Shown: one piece after another, positions 7,714 to 14,096 of the stretch
Numbering within the stretch: the stretch's first letter is position 1
How the letters are laid out: each line of letters starts with the position of its first letter
From: PUND01 sp046538345
Lineage (GTDB): Bacteria > Planctomycetota > Phycisphaerae > SM23-33
Direction of reading: 5' to 3'
Assembly (NCBI GenBank): GCA_046538345.1
Contig: JBKHJB010000040.1
Span: 1-14,096 of the forward strand
Length of the DNA: 14,096 nt
The notes under the pieces: model-generated
Database searches by the model: none
Told to the model about the DNA's origin: nothing
What the model saw: the letters and a program-made list of their open reading frames with translations, nothing else
Translations under genes and position numbers: made by a program

Positions 7714-8610
7714 TCACGCGTCGCGGAGTGTAAAGACCGTGATTTCGGGCCTGGCGTTCAGGTTCATCCGCCGGGCGTAGCCCAGCCCCCGGTTGACGTA
7801 GAGCTTCCCGTCGCCGTTCAGGTCGTACAGCCCGGCGTAAAAGTGCTTGTGGTTGGCCGGTCGGAGCACGTCGTACACGCCGCGAACGTCGGCACTGGTG
7901 CCGTGAGTGTGACCGGAGAGCACCCAGTCGGCGCCGCGTGCGGCAAATGCCGTCGCGCCGTCGGGATTATGGCAGAGGCCCACGAGGGGGCGGTCGGACC
8001 GGGTGTACTCCACAGCGGCGGCGGGGTCGAAGCGGCCGGACCAGAAGTCTTCCACGCCGGCGAACTGGATGACCGAGTCGTCTCGCTGGAAGCGCCTGGA
8101 CTCGTTAAGCATGACGAATATGTCGGCATGCCCCAGTCGCTCGGCGAGGTAGTGGGCCAGTCCGCGGTTCATCCCGAAACCGCGAGGGTGCAGTATGCCG
8201 TAATCGTGGTTGCCCAGACACGCCAGCGTGGCGACCTTCGGATGAAGATTGTCGAGCACGCGCGCGACGCGCCTGGCGTAGGTCTTCAGCCCGGTGATGA
8301 AATCGCCGGTAATCACCACGAAGTCCGGCTGCAGGGCGTTTATCCGCTGGACGCACTGACGAAGATACCTCTCCAGTACTATGGGGCTGCAATGCAGGTC
8401 CGAGACATGCACCAGACGAGCGCCGTCGAAGCCCTTGCCGAGTTTCTTCAGCGGCATCTCCGCCTGCTCGACCCGCAGCCAGTGATCTTCGAGGCGCCAT
8501 GCGAACAAGCCGCCCAGGGCACACGATCCCGCGGCCGTCCATACCAGGTGCTTCAGACGGGCCTTTTTCGGCTGATGGTGGTGTCTGTGTGCCAGAAGTA
8601 TATCGTTCAT
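7714..8610 (-). CDS. Membrane-anchored metallophosphoesterase, YkuE/YaeI type
   Basis: This calcineurin-like phosphoesterase of 298 residues has all five metal-binding blocks: HVSDLHC (D71, H73), ITGDF (D103), GNHD (N134, H135), CHNPD (H214) and SGHTHG (H234, H236). The end, YVNRGLGYARR...RPEITVFTL, is typical of the YkuE/YaeI group of membrane-associated phosphodiesterases. A His-rich N-terminus (HRHHH, 8-12) and a short hydrophobic stretch at about 21-37 suggest a signal anchor. The substrate cannot be read from the sequence; lipid or nucleotide-like phosphodiesters are possible. The ATG at 8610 has no clear Shine-Dalgarno site. A candidate promoter lies at 8671-8699. The gene is single and converges on the secreted coiled-coil gene with only four bases between the stops. 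Confidence 0.92.
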   Translation of the reverse strand: MNDILLAHRHHHQPKKARLKHLVWTAAGSCALGGLFAWRLEDHWLRVEQAEMPLKKLGKGFDGARLVHVSDLHCSPIVLERYLRQCVQRINALQPDFVVITGDFITGLKTYARRVARVLDNLHPKVATLACLGNHDYGILHPRGFGMNRGLAHYLAERLGHADIFVMLNESRRFQRDDSVIQFAGVEDFWSGRFDPAAAVEYTRSDRPLVGLCHNPDGATAFAARGADWVLSGHTHGTSADVRGVYDVLRPANHKHFYAGLYDLNGDGKLYVNRGLGYARRMNLNARPEITVFTLRDA

Positions 8611-8670
8611 ATCAGTGTTTTCGCCGGCGTAACGGGGAGTCTTCGGCGAATATCCCTCAGTTTACTCGCC

Positions 8671-8699
8671 ATTGTAGCGTGTGGTTGCTTTTGTTACCA
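8671..8699 (-). promoter_or_regulatory. Candidate promoter for the metallophosphoesterase gene
   Basis: On the minus strand TGGTAA (8699-8694) and TACAAT (8676-8671) are 17 bases apart. The -10 matches at five of six positions and the -35 at three. Transcription would begin about 55 bases before the ATG at 8610. Confidence 0.35.
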
Positions 8700-8778
8700 G
8701 AATGTGCGGGCACCGGTTCGACGCTCAAGTCCATACGCACCGGTTTCCCGCTTGCCGCGGCTGGCGCCTGCGCTCTGC

Positions 8779-8810
8779 CGGAGCCGAGAAAGCTTGCCGC
8801 TACGGCTCCG
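8779..8810. repeat. 8-bp inverted repeat in the gap between the phosphoesterase and radical SAM genes
   Basis: CGGAGCCG (8779-8786) and CGGCTCCG (8803-8810) are perfect complements around a 16-base spacer. The repeat lies about 50 bases after the radical SAM stop and before the phosphoesterase promoter, both on the minus strand. It may mark the 3' end of the radical SAM transcript, but no T run follows. No convincing gene is seen in the remainder of the gap 8611-8860. Confidence 0.4.
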
Positions 8811-8860
8811 ATGCTACGACTGGGATATTAAGTGCGCATTTGGGAACGCCTGACGGAAGG

Positions 8861-9880
8861 TTAATAATTTTGCGCCGGGGCGCGGCCGCGGTCGAACAGC
8901 AGCGTGGGCAGCGACTTGAGCAAACCGTAGGGGCGGTATAGAGATTCGATTTCTCCGCGACAATTGTACCAGCAACTGCGGCAGGGGTTTTCGCGCGAGG
9001 CGGCGCGCAGACGGCGGTGTATCTGCGAACCGCTGTGTTTGAAGATGTTCGCGACGGGTCGGTCGCGCCGCTCGACGCAGACAGCGACGTCGCCGGTGGA
9101 GTCGATGTTGAAGAACGCCCGTCCGGCTTTGCATCCGCCCACGCCGCCGGCGAGAAACCTGTCAAATTGCGAGAGGTAATAGGGGTTGGACAGGAAATTC
9201 GGCCACTGCCGCCGCAGCCGTAACAGCCGGGGAGCAACGGCCCCGTCGTTGTGCTCGAAGGCGTGCGAGCCGGTCTTAAGATGCCCGTAGGGTTGCACCA
9301 TGAAGTAGGCGTCACGGTCGGCCGCCATGGTCAGCAGCTCCGGGAGCTGTTCGATGTTGTCGTCCATCAGCACCGTCATCACGTTAACCCGCTGCCATTC
9401 GTGCACGCGGGCGGCCGAGAGAAGCTCCACCGCTCGCCAGGCATATTCCCAGGCCCCGTCGGCGCCGCGCTTTCTGTCGTGTTGCGCACCGTCGGCGTAG
9501 TCGATGCTCACGGACACTCCCCACGCGCCGGAGCGCATCAGCTCCCGCGCAGACTGCGGCGTGACGAACCATCCGTTGGTCGTAACGAAAGGGAAGTGGT
9601 GCTTGCCGACGGCCGCCACTATCTCCGGCAGATCGGTGCGAAGCATCGGCTCACCGCCGGCGAGCGAGATAAGCAGCGTTCCGAACGACGCGAGCTTGCG
9701 GGAGCCGTCGGCTATCTCGGAGACCGTCGGCTCGCGGCGAAGCCCCATCGGGTCGCGCCAGTATCCGCAGAACCGGCAGCGGAAGTTGCAGCGGTATGTC
9801 ACCTGCCAGGCGCACCAGACCGGGTGCCGGCTGGTCCATGCGCGGAAGAGACGCCACTTTTTGTCCGTCGGCTTCAACAT
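8861..9880 (-). CDS. Radical SAM protein with SPASM-like cysteine-rich C-terminus
   Basis: The 339-residue protein carries the [4Fe-4S]/SAM motif CNFRCRFC (C31, C35, C38), the SAM-contact AGGEPML (74-80), and barrel strands such as FVTTNGWFVT and GVSVSIDYADG. After the barrel come further cysteines: C250, C268 in DSTGDVAVCVE, then C300, C303 and C307 in NPCRSCWYNCRGE. This is the arrangement of a SPASM or twitch-type auxiliary cluster domain, which in known families binds extra [4Fe-4S] clusters and often acts on peptides or sugars. The substrate is unknown and no precursor peptide is seen. I start at 9880 because GGAG (9886-9889) precedes it at five bases. The frame is open to 10006, but an ATG at 9952 lies directly after the hsp20 terminator T run. 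A HpnH-like or heme-maturation role is not supported by the visible motifs. Confidence 0.9.
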   Translation of the reverse strand: MLKPTDKKWRLFRAWTSRHPVWCAWQVTYRCNFRCRFCGYWRDPMGLRREPTVSEIADGSRKLASFGTLLISLAGGEPMLRTDLPEIVAAVGKHHFPFVTTNGWFVTPQSARELMRSGAWGVSVSIDYADGAQHDRKRGADGAWEYAWRAVELLSAARVHEWQRVNVMTVLMDDNIEQLPELLTMAADRDAYFMVQPYGHLKTGSHAFEHNDGAVAPRLLRLRRQWPNFLSNPYYLSQFDRFLAGGVGGCKAGRAFFNIDSTGDVAVCVERRDRPVANIFKHSGSQIHRRLRAASRENPCRSCWYNCRGEIESLYRPYGLLKSLPTLLFDRGRAPAQNY

Positions 9881-9953
9881 GTTCGCTCCGAGGGGTAATG
9901 ACGTAATGTATGTCGCCGCCGGTTGGTCGTGCAAGAATCGTCCGCTGCGCATG

Positions 9954-9990
9954 AAAAATCCCCCGGCGGGCCTGTTGGTCCGCCGAGGGG
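9954..9990 (-). terminator. Strong intrinsic terminator of hsp20
   Basis: On the minus strand a GC-rich stem is followed directly by ATTTTT (9959-9954). Pairs are 9987-9990 with 9960-9963, 9980-9985 with 9964-9969 (one bulged A at 9986), then a G-T wobble and two more pairs, with a four-base loop at 9973-9976. It begins about 22 bases after the hsp20 stop and separates hsp20 from the radical SAM gene. Confidence 0.85.
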
Positions 9991-10012
9991 ATGGGCATGG
10001 CGGCAATGCCGC

Positions 10013-10468
10013 TTAGGACTTGATCTCTATCTTCCGCGGCTTGGCTTCCTCGGACTTCGGCAGCGTCACCGTCAGGACGCCGTCGCGATAGTTCGCGTCC
10101 ACGTTGTCGGCATCTACGCCGGCGGGCAGTGGTATCTCGCGACGGAACGTCCCGTAGCGGCGCTCGCTGTGGTAGAAGTCACCTTCCTGCTGCTCTTCGG
10201 TCTCCTTCTTCTCTCCGGTGAGGGTCAAGTGGTTGTCCTGGACGGAGATGTCGATATCTTCGCGGTTCATGCCCGGAAGCTCCGCCCGGACGACCACAGC
10301 GTCCTCACGCTCGGAGATTTCCAGGGGCGGGAACCATGCCCCGGTCCGGGACAGGCCCGCCAGCGGAAAGTCTTCGAAAAAGCGTCCGAACAAGTCGTTC
10401 ATCTCGTCCTGGAACCGAGCCAGCGGTGCGCCCTGCTGCTGTTGATTTCTCCTGCGTACCAGTGCCAT
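10013..10468 (-). CDS. Small heat-shock protein, Hsp20/alpha-crystallin family
   Basis: Hsp20 proteins are ATP-independent chaperones that hold unfolding proteins in large cytosolic oligomers. The 151-residue product has family length. A short Gln-rich N-terminus (5-13) and an amphipathic segment FQDEMNDLFGRFFEDF (19-34) precede the alpha-crystallin domain at about 45-139, with the markers VVRAELPGMNREDIDISV (59-76), RRYGTFRREIPLP (103-115) and DGVLTVTLPK (129-138). The C-terminal I-x-I oligomerisation motif is present (IEI, 147-149). The ATG at 10468 is preceded by GGGAGGT with a six-base spacer. That Shine-Dalgarno site lies inside a hairpin with a six-U strand (10475-10497), suggesting temperature-controlled translation. 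The gene is monocistronic, with its own candidate promoter and a strong terminator. Confidence 0.96.
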   Translation of the reverse strand: MALVRRRNQQQQGAPLARFQDEMNDLFGRFFEDFPLAGLSRTGAWFPPLEISEREDAVVVRAELPGMNREDIDISVQDNHLTLTGEKKETEEQQEGDFYHSERRYGTFRREIPLPAGVDADNVDANYRDGVLTVTLPKSEEAKPRKIEIKS

Positions 10469-10470
10469 AT

Positions 10471-10501
10471 TCGCACCTCCCTTCCGTCAAAAAAGGTCCA
10501 A
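10471..10501 (-). promoter_or_regulatory. Candidate fourU-like RNA thermometer masking the hsp20 ribosome-binding site
   Basis: In the mRNA, ACCUUUUUU (10497-10489) pairs with AAGGGAGGU (10483-10475) around a five-base loop (10488-10484). This gives nine consecutive pairs, of which three are U-G wobbles and three are U-A. The 3' strand is the Shine-Dalgarno sequence. After a G-G mismatch, three more pairs (10499-10501 with 10473-10471) extend the stem toward the AUG. A weak U-rich stem over the ribosome site of a small heat-shock gene is the known design of fourU and ROSE thermometers. Melting temperature was not computed. Confidence 0.6.
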
Positions 10502-10544
10502 GACAAAACCATTTCCGTCTGAACGCAACTGCTTCGATGCTTCC

Positions 10545-10573
10545 ACTTTACTACTTAGCAACCTCTGTGCCAG
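10545..10573 (-). promoter_or_regulatory. Candidate hsp20 promoter
   Basis: On the minus strand CTGGCA (10573-10568) and TAAAGT (10550-10545) are 17 bases apart, each matching the sigma-70 consensus at four of six positions. The start would lie near 10538 and give a leader of about 70 bases containing the hairpin at the ribosome-binding site. I found no CIRCE element. Confidence 0.3.
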
Positions 10574-10787
10574 CACACGGCCTTGTGTAAAGTATTTATT
10601 CATAAGCTCTTATTGTTGTCGGCATCGCCGCTGGGCATGGTGCGGGCCTGTCGTTTTGGCAGCGTTTGCCGTTTTGCGCGCATGACTCGCAGACGTAGGC
10701 GCTTGCCAAGCTTCCGAAACCGGCAGGGAGAAACCTTCGTCTCTATCAACGTTCGCCCCGTCAGATGCCGATGGAATCGACAGGCAT
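10574..10787. other. Gene-free remainder of the divergent hsp20 / 799-residue-protein intergenic region
   Basis: No supported gene lies in the 319 bases between the divergent starts at 10468 and 10788. The hsp20-proximal part, to about 10615, is markedly AT-rich, as promoters in a GC-rich genome often are. An inverted repeat ATAAG-CT-CTTAT occurs near 10602-10613. At about 10652-10680 a CGTTTTGGC-like word recurs three times in imperfect form. I see no convincing plus-strand promoter for the gene at 10788. A plus-strand frame open from 10583 looks like a shadow. Confidence 0.6.
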
Positions 10788-13187
10788 ATGCTCGCATTCA
10801 ACCGATCGACAAGGCCGAAGGTGACGCGCACAGCGCCAATATTCCTGGTGGCGGTCCTGCTGGCGTCGGCGGTTTTGGCGGACCAACCGTCCGCCGCGCC
10901 GCGCGACGCCGAGCTGTACCTGGTCGCGCCGGGTGCGAGATACGCCCGCTATTACGATCCTATGATGGCCGAGACGGCTTTGCGTCTCGCTGAGCTTTCC
11001 CTCTCCGCGGCGCGCGAGGCCGACGTCAGACGCCTCGAACGCGCCGGCGATGATCGTGACGAGCTTTTCCCGCGTGTTGAGCTTCGTCCGTCCGGCTGGC
11101 CCGAAATGCGAACTCTCCGGCTAAGCAGGCGCGGTGATACCCTTATCTTTTCAGCGGCCAATGAGGACGGCGAGTTTCTGGAAATCGGCCGGACCAGCAG
11201 GCCGATGCCGCGGGAAGTGTACGTCGGGGCGATGCTGTTTTCCTACTACGACGGACACACCGCCGGTGCCGTTGTCGAGGACCTTCGACTGAACGGCGAG
11301 CCACTGAGCGACCCGGAAGTCGCAATGCTCGGCTCACCCTCGGATAAATTCGACGCTTACTGGAGCGGAGATCGCCTGCACTTGCGCAGCGTCGGACACT
11401 GGACCGCCTCCGACCGTCACCCCTACGGGCCTTTCGCCCACGTCGCGGTGGAGGGCGACTTCACGATCCAGGCCCGGCTGCATACCTTCACGCACGTACC
11501 AAAATGGCGGTACTGGGGGCTGGCCTGCTATGCGGACACCCGCCCCGACGCCGAAGTGGTGGGGGTGTACAGCGACGGGGACGGACTGTACGGCGGCGTT
11601 CAGCCGGCCGGTGAGAAACGCCTGATGTGGGTATGGGACGGTGAGAGACATTTCATGCGGGCGTATCTGCTGGACGGTCGCAACGAGCCAAAGAGGATAG
11701 CTCGCGTCTGGGCGTCGCCCGGCACGTGGGAGCAGCTTATCACAGGTGCCGGCGAACTGGCCCGGGCCGTGCGGGCGTCTGTGGCGCCTGCCTCGTCGGC
11801 CGATGGCGTCCCCGCGACCGACGACCAGCTCGCGGCATTGAACCGCGCGCGAGACCTGGCGCTGGAACTGCGGGGCGACGAGATTCTCTCCGCCGCCGGC
11901 TGGGTGGAAGATGTCCTTGAGGAGTCCCCGACCTGTCCCGAAGCACACTACACCGCCGCTCTGTGCGGGGCGATGCTGGCGATGCGCGAGCCGCGTGGGG
12001 CGTTTCATCAGCGGGCATCCCTGCTCGCTCGGCCGCTGGCGCATCTGCTTTTCGCCCGTCAACTTTCCGAGCCGAGCCGTGCGGAAGACCACCTCGCCGA
12101 GGCATGGGTTATGCTCGCCTGTGGATACCCCGACGCGGCCCTTGGGGCGGCTGAGCGGGTGGAGCGGGGCTACGCACCCGCCGAGCTTCGCGCGCTGCGG
12201 ATGTTCGCCACGCGCGAGACGCGCGGACTGGACGCGGACCGACTGGCCGGGCTAACAACGCTGGAACGCGCCGCCTGGGCATGGGCCGTCGCCGGGACGC
12301 GACCCGAGCTTGCCGACGCTCGTTTTGCGGAGTTTGCCCGCGCCGACGGAACCCCGGCCGCTTTGCCCACGATCGCCGTCGCGGACGCCGCGCGGCAGGA
12401 TGCATTCTGCCAGGCCGGGCTGGGGCTGTCAGCGGCCCGGACCTTCGCCGACCTGCTCAAGTGGGGCGAAATTCCCCGCCTGGACCGGCTCGCGGCGGCT
12501 GAGCGGGCTGCAGCCGCTCTGGATATACACATGGGCGGCGACCTACTGGAGACGGCGAATCTTATCGCGGCCGTTCTGGTCCAGGACGGACTGGACGATG
12601 AATCTGCCGCTGAAGTCGCGGCCGCCGCTATGGAGCTTTGCTCAGCGGCCGAGCGGGCCGACGACGCGTGGCGACGCAAGGTGATAACTCCCGGCGAATA
12701 CGCCGCGTATCAGCGCGGGCTGATGCTGACCTGGCTTTACCGTCGCGGCGAGCTGCTCGCACGCGGCGAAGGGGAGAAGCTTCAGGCCAAGGACTATTGC
12801 AACTCGCTTGCCGACGCCTTGAGCGACGTTCCCGGCGCGGCGGATTACTTCCGCGGGCTGGCAGCGGCGGCGATGGGCGAAGTGTACCGCACGCGGGCAT
12901 GTGTGCGGCGGGTCTTCGAAAGCCCGTTGGGGTCCAACATACCGGCTGTGTATTTCGTGGGGACGGATTGGCCCGGCGATTTGTCGGGACTTCTGGACGA
13001 TGCGCCTTACCGGTTCGGCAGGGGCAGTTGGGATTTATCTCTGAGCTCCGCCGTGTCCGGCCGGGTCGGCAGCGAGGGCAAACGCTTTGCCATAGAAGCC
13101 CAGCAGCTGCAGATAGACTCCCGCGCCGCGACGACCCGGCCGACTGGATTGCCGGAACATGCCACCGCCGCCGGCGAGAGCAGGTGA
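10788..13187 (+). CDS. Large secreted protein of unknown function: beta-sandwich-like N-terminal part, helical repeat C-terminal part
   Basis: I do not recognise this 799-residue protein. A signal peptide is clear: basic residues to 14, hydrophobic 16-30, likely cleavage after AVLA31. Residues 40-90 appear helical. Residues 95-175 look like the second half of a concanavalin-A-like (DUF1349-type) domain: RTLRLSRRGDTLIFSAANED, then EVYVGAMLFSYYDG and VVEDLRLNG. Residues 195-295 look like the first half of such a domain: AVEGDFTIQARLHTF, WRYWGLACYADTRPDAEVVG. From about 320 to 760 the chain is Ala/Leu/Glu/Arg-rich with short helices, consistent with TPR-like helical repeats (for example CPEAHYTAALCGAMLAM and AEAWVMLACGYPDAALGAAE). 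The tail is Thr/Ala-rich. The ATG at 10788 has only a weak purine stretch upstream; the hydrophobic leader right after it supports it. A periplasmic or surface scaffold role is a guess. Confidence 0.87.
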   Translation: MLAFNRSTRPKVTRTAPIFLVAVLLASAVLADQPSAAPRDAELYLVAPGARYARYYDPMMAETALRLAELSLSAAREADVRRLERAGDDRDELFPRVELRPSGWPEMRTLRLSRRGDTLIFSAANEDGEFLEIGRTSRPMPREVYVGAMLFSYYDGHTAGAVVEDLRLNGEPLSDPEVAMLGSPSDKFDAYWSGDRLHLRSVGHWTASDRHPYGPFAHVAVEGDFTIQARLHTFTHVPKWRYWGLACYADTRPDAEVVGVYSDGDGLYGGVQPAGEKRLMWVWDGERHFMRAYLLDGRNEPKRIARVWASPGTWEQLITGAGELARAVRASVAPASSADGVPATDDQLAALNRARDLALELRGDEILSAAGWVEDVLEESPTCPEAHYTAALCGAMLAMREPRGAFHQRASLLARPLAHLLFARQLSEPSRAEDHLAEAWVMLACGYPDAALGAAERVERGYAPAELRALRMFATRETRGLDADRLAGLTTLERAAWAWAVAGTRPELADARFAEFARADGTPAALPTIAVADAARQDAFCQAGLGLSAARTFADLLKWGEIPRLDRLAAAERAAAALDIHMGGDLLETANLIAAVLVQDGLDDESAAEVAAAAMELCSAAERADDAWRRKVITPGEYAAYQRGLMLTWLYRRGELLARGEGEKLQAKDYCNSLADALSDVPGAADYFRGLAAAAMGEVYRTRACVRRVFESPLGSNIPAVYFVGTDWPGDLSGLLDDAPYRFGRGSWDLSLSSAVSGRVGSEGKRFAIEAQQLQIDSRAATTRPTGLPEHATAAGESR

Positions 13188-13216
13188 AACAACGCAATCG
13201 CCGCCCTTTGCGATGC
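13187..13216 (-). terminator. Candidate terminator of the PEP-CTERM gene
   Basis: On the minus strand GCATCGC (13216-13210) pairs with GCGATTGC (13201-13194, one bulged base) around an eight-base loop, followed by the T-rich GTTGTTTC (13193-13186). It lies about 65 bases after the PEP-CTERM stop and directly after the stop of the convergent plus-strand gene. The T run is interrupted, so strength is uncertain. Confidence 0.35.
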
Positions 13217-13279
13217 TCTCCGGCAGGGGGATTATCACCGGTTCGCGGATAACGGCCGCGGGCGGTTGTCCCACGTTTT

Positions 13280-14096
13280 TCAGGCCATCCTCCTGCGACG
13301 CAGCATAAGCCCCAGCCCGCCTATCGCCAGCATCGCCATCGTCGCCGGCTCGGGCACCGCGTAGATGTACGAGGTGGCGTCGTTCCGTTCGATATCGATC
13401 GACCACTCGGTACCGTCAAACCATTTACCGGTGAGCGTGCCCGTGCCGATGACCTCGTACTGAGGAACGCCATCGACCAGATCGAATTCCAGCAAGCTCA
13501 GGCCTTCAAGCGGTTCGAAGTCATAGCCGTGTAGTGTTACGGCGCTGGTATTCGAAGCAAGGAGAATACCAATCTCTCCCCCGCTGATGTCCACGGTACT
13601 GTCGTCGTCCGCCCCCAGGAAACCTACCGCTCCGGCGCTCATATCAATGCTGCCGTCGTTGTTGGCAAACACACGGGACACGGTGCCCCCGCTTATGTCG
13701 GCAATACTGCTGTCGTAGGCGTGGATACTATTGACCTCCCCGCCGGAAAGGGCCATGCTGCTTGTGTCGTAGGCGTACAGGCTGCCCAACGAAAAGCTAT
13801 CGACCGTACCTTCGGCAAATGTCAGTCCGAACGGCGAGAGGAGATCGCCCGCTGGGGTCTCGGAGATTTCCAGATGCTCGCTGCCCACAAGGAGAATACG
13901 TCCGAACGAAACGCTACCGACGGTGCCGCCGGTTATGTCGACAGTTACATCGCCGCTGGAACTGAGCAAGGACGCATACAGCTCTCCGATGTTTCCACCA
14001 CCGATAGAGACGCTGCTGGTACCGTAGGCCCTTAGCTGCGTCAGCTCACCGCCGCCGACAAAGACGCTGCTGTTGTCGTAGGCACGCAACCCCCCG
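13280..14096 (-). CDS. PEP-CTERM protein with 18-residue beta-solenoid-like repeats (5' truncated by window edge)
   Basis: Only the last 271 or so codons are visible; the frame is open to the window end, so the true start and any signal peptide are outside. The C-terminus is a textbook PEP-CTERM signal: AVPEPATMAMLAIGGLGLML followed by RRRRMA, that is a VPEP motif, one membrane segment and an arginine cluster. In bacteria with the exosortase system such proteins are sorted to the cell envelope or exopolysaccharide matrix. Upstream, an 18-residue unit with consensus LxAYDxSxVxISGGxVxx recurs at least seven times, as expected for rungs of a right-handed beta-solenoid; residues 60-103 counted from base 14089 break the pattern. 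A linker of about 50 residues with aromatic and acidic character separates repeats from signal. The protein is probably structural or adhesive; no catalytic motif is seen. Confidence 0.9.
   Translation of the reverse strand, partial: GGLRAYDNSSVFVGGGELTQLRAYGTSSVSIGGGNIGELYASLLSSSGDVTVDITGGTVGSVSFGRILLVGSEHLEISETPAGDLLSPFGLTFAEGTVDSFSLGSLYAYDTSSMALSGGEVNSIHAYDSSIADISGGTVSRVFANNDGSIDMSAGAVGFLGADDDSTVDISGGEIGILLASNTSAVTLHGYDFEPLEGLSLLEFDLVDGVPQYEVIGTGTLTGKWFDGTEWSIDIERNDATSYIYAVPEPATMAMLAIGGLGLMLRRRRMA
13511..13780 (-). repeat. Five consecutive 54-base (18-codon) repeats in the PEP-CTERM gene
   Basis: The translated units are LYAYDTSSMALSGGEVNS, IHAYDSSIADISGGTVSR, VFANNDGSIDMSAGAVGF, LGADDDSTVDISGGEIGI and the degenerate LLASNTSAVTLHGYDFEP. 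They run without gaps and are exactly 18 residues each. Conservation is at the protein level; the DNA copies are divergent, so this is an old array and not a recent duplication. Confidence 0.85.
13982..14089 (-). repeat. Two further 18-codon repeats at the window edge
   Basis: The units LRAYDNSSVFVGGGELTQ and LRAYGTSSVSIGGGNIGE are close copies of each other and of the array at 13511-13780. The preceding codons at the window edge encode Gly-Gly, so the array very likely continues beyond the window. Confidence 0.85.

Noticed and set aside
8681..8941. Small plus-strand open frame in the gap after the phosphoesterase
   Set aside because: It overlaps the radical SAM 3' end on the other strand, has no Shine-Dalgarno sequence and no recognisable motif.
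9881..10006. N-terminal extension of the radical SAM protein
   Set aside because: It would run through the hsp20 terminator. The ATG at 9880 has GGAG at good spacing and begins the plausible protein.
10469..10620. CIRCE (HrcA) operator upstream of hsp20
   Set aside because: No TTAGCACTC / GAGTGCTAA pair is present; only short unrelated inverted repeats such as TGTGC-CA-GCACA were seen.
10583..10993. Plus-strand open frame of 136 codons before the 799-residue protein
   Set aside because: It overlaps the signal peptide region of the real gene in another frame and has an Arg-rich composition typical of a shadow frame.
11334..12092. Minus-strand open frame of 252 codons inside the 799-residue protein gene
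   Set aside because: It has no motifs and no ribosome-binding site, and the opposite strand has a signal peptide and coherent domain-like composition.

Overview
The window looks like a chromosomal segment of a high-GC, Gram-negative bacterium, most likely a planctomycete (Phycisphaerae-like). Support comes from a PEP-CTERM sorting signal with an arginine tail, several large secreted proteins that I cannot place, a bacterial neutral-ceramidase-like membrane protein, an extended CsrA, and uneven use of Shine-Dalgarno sites. This taxonomic call is inference. I see no insertion sequence, CRISPR array, tRNA or rRNA.

Layout. From 1 to 2513 there is the 3' part of an HD-GYP gene (+), then csrA (-) convergent to it, then a membrane-anchored ceramidase-like protein (-). 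At 2575-3663 lies mtnA (+, methionine salvage), whose 3' end overlaps pyrC by 16 bases. The minus-strand operon pyrR-pyrB-pyrC (6407 down to 3648) encodes a pyrimidine regulator and two early steps of UMP synthesis. Its genes overlap, and its leader carries a U-tract hairpin that could be an attenuator. Divergent from pyrR is a secreted coiled-coil protein of unknown function (6567-7709). It is followed tail to tail by a YkuE/YaeI-type metallophosphoesterase (8610 down to 7714). A radical SAM protein with a cysteine-rich C-terminus (9880 down to 8861) follows a small heat-shock protein gene, hsp20 (10468 down to 10013), and a strong terminator separates the two. The last part holds a 799-residue secreted protein of unknown function (10788-13187) and, convergent to it, the 3' part of a PEP-CTERM protein built from 18-residue repeats.

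The genes are mostly ordinary housekeeping functions plus lineage-specific exported proteins, and I do not see one dedicated multi-gene novel system. The most interesting signals are regulatory. The hsp20 ribosome-binding site is sequestered by a run of six U, as in fourU-type RNA thermometers. The pyrRBC leader contains a perfect 17-base palindrome followed by five T. The csrA leader carries GGA motifs over its own ribosome-binding site. Among the proteins, the ceramidase-like one has altered active-site positions, and the 799-residue one may carry a rearranged beta-sandwich domain.
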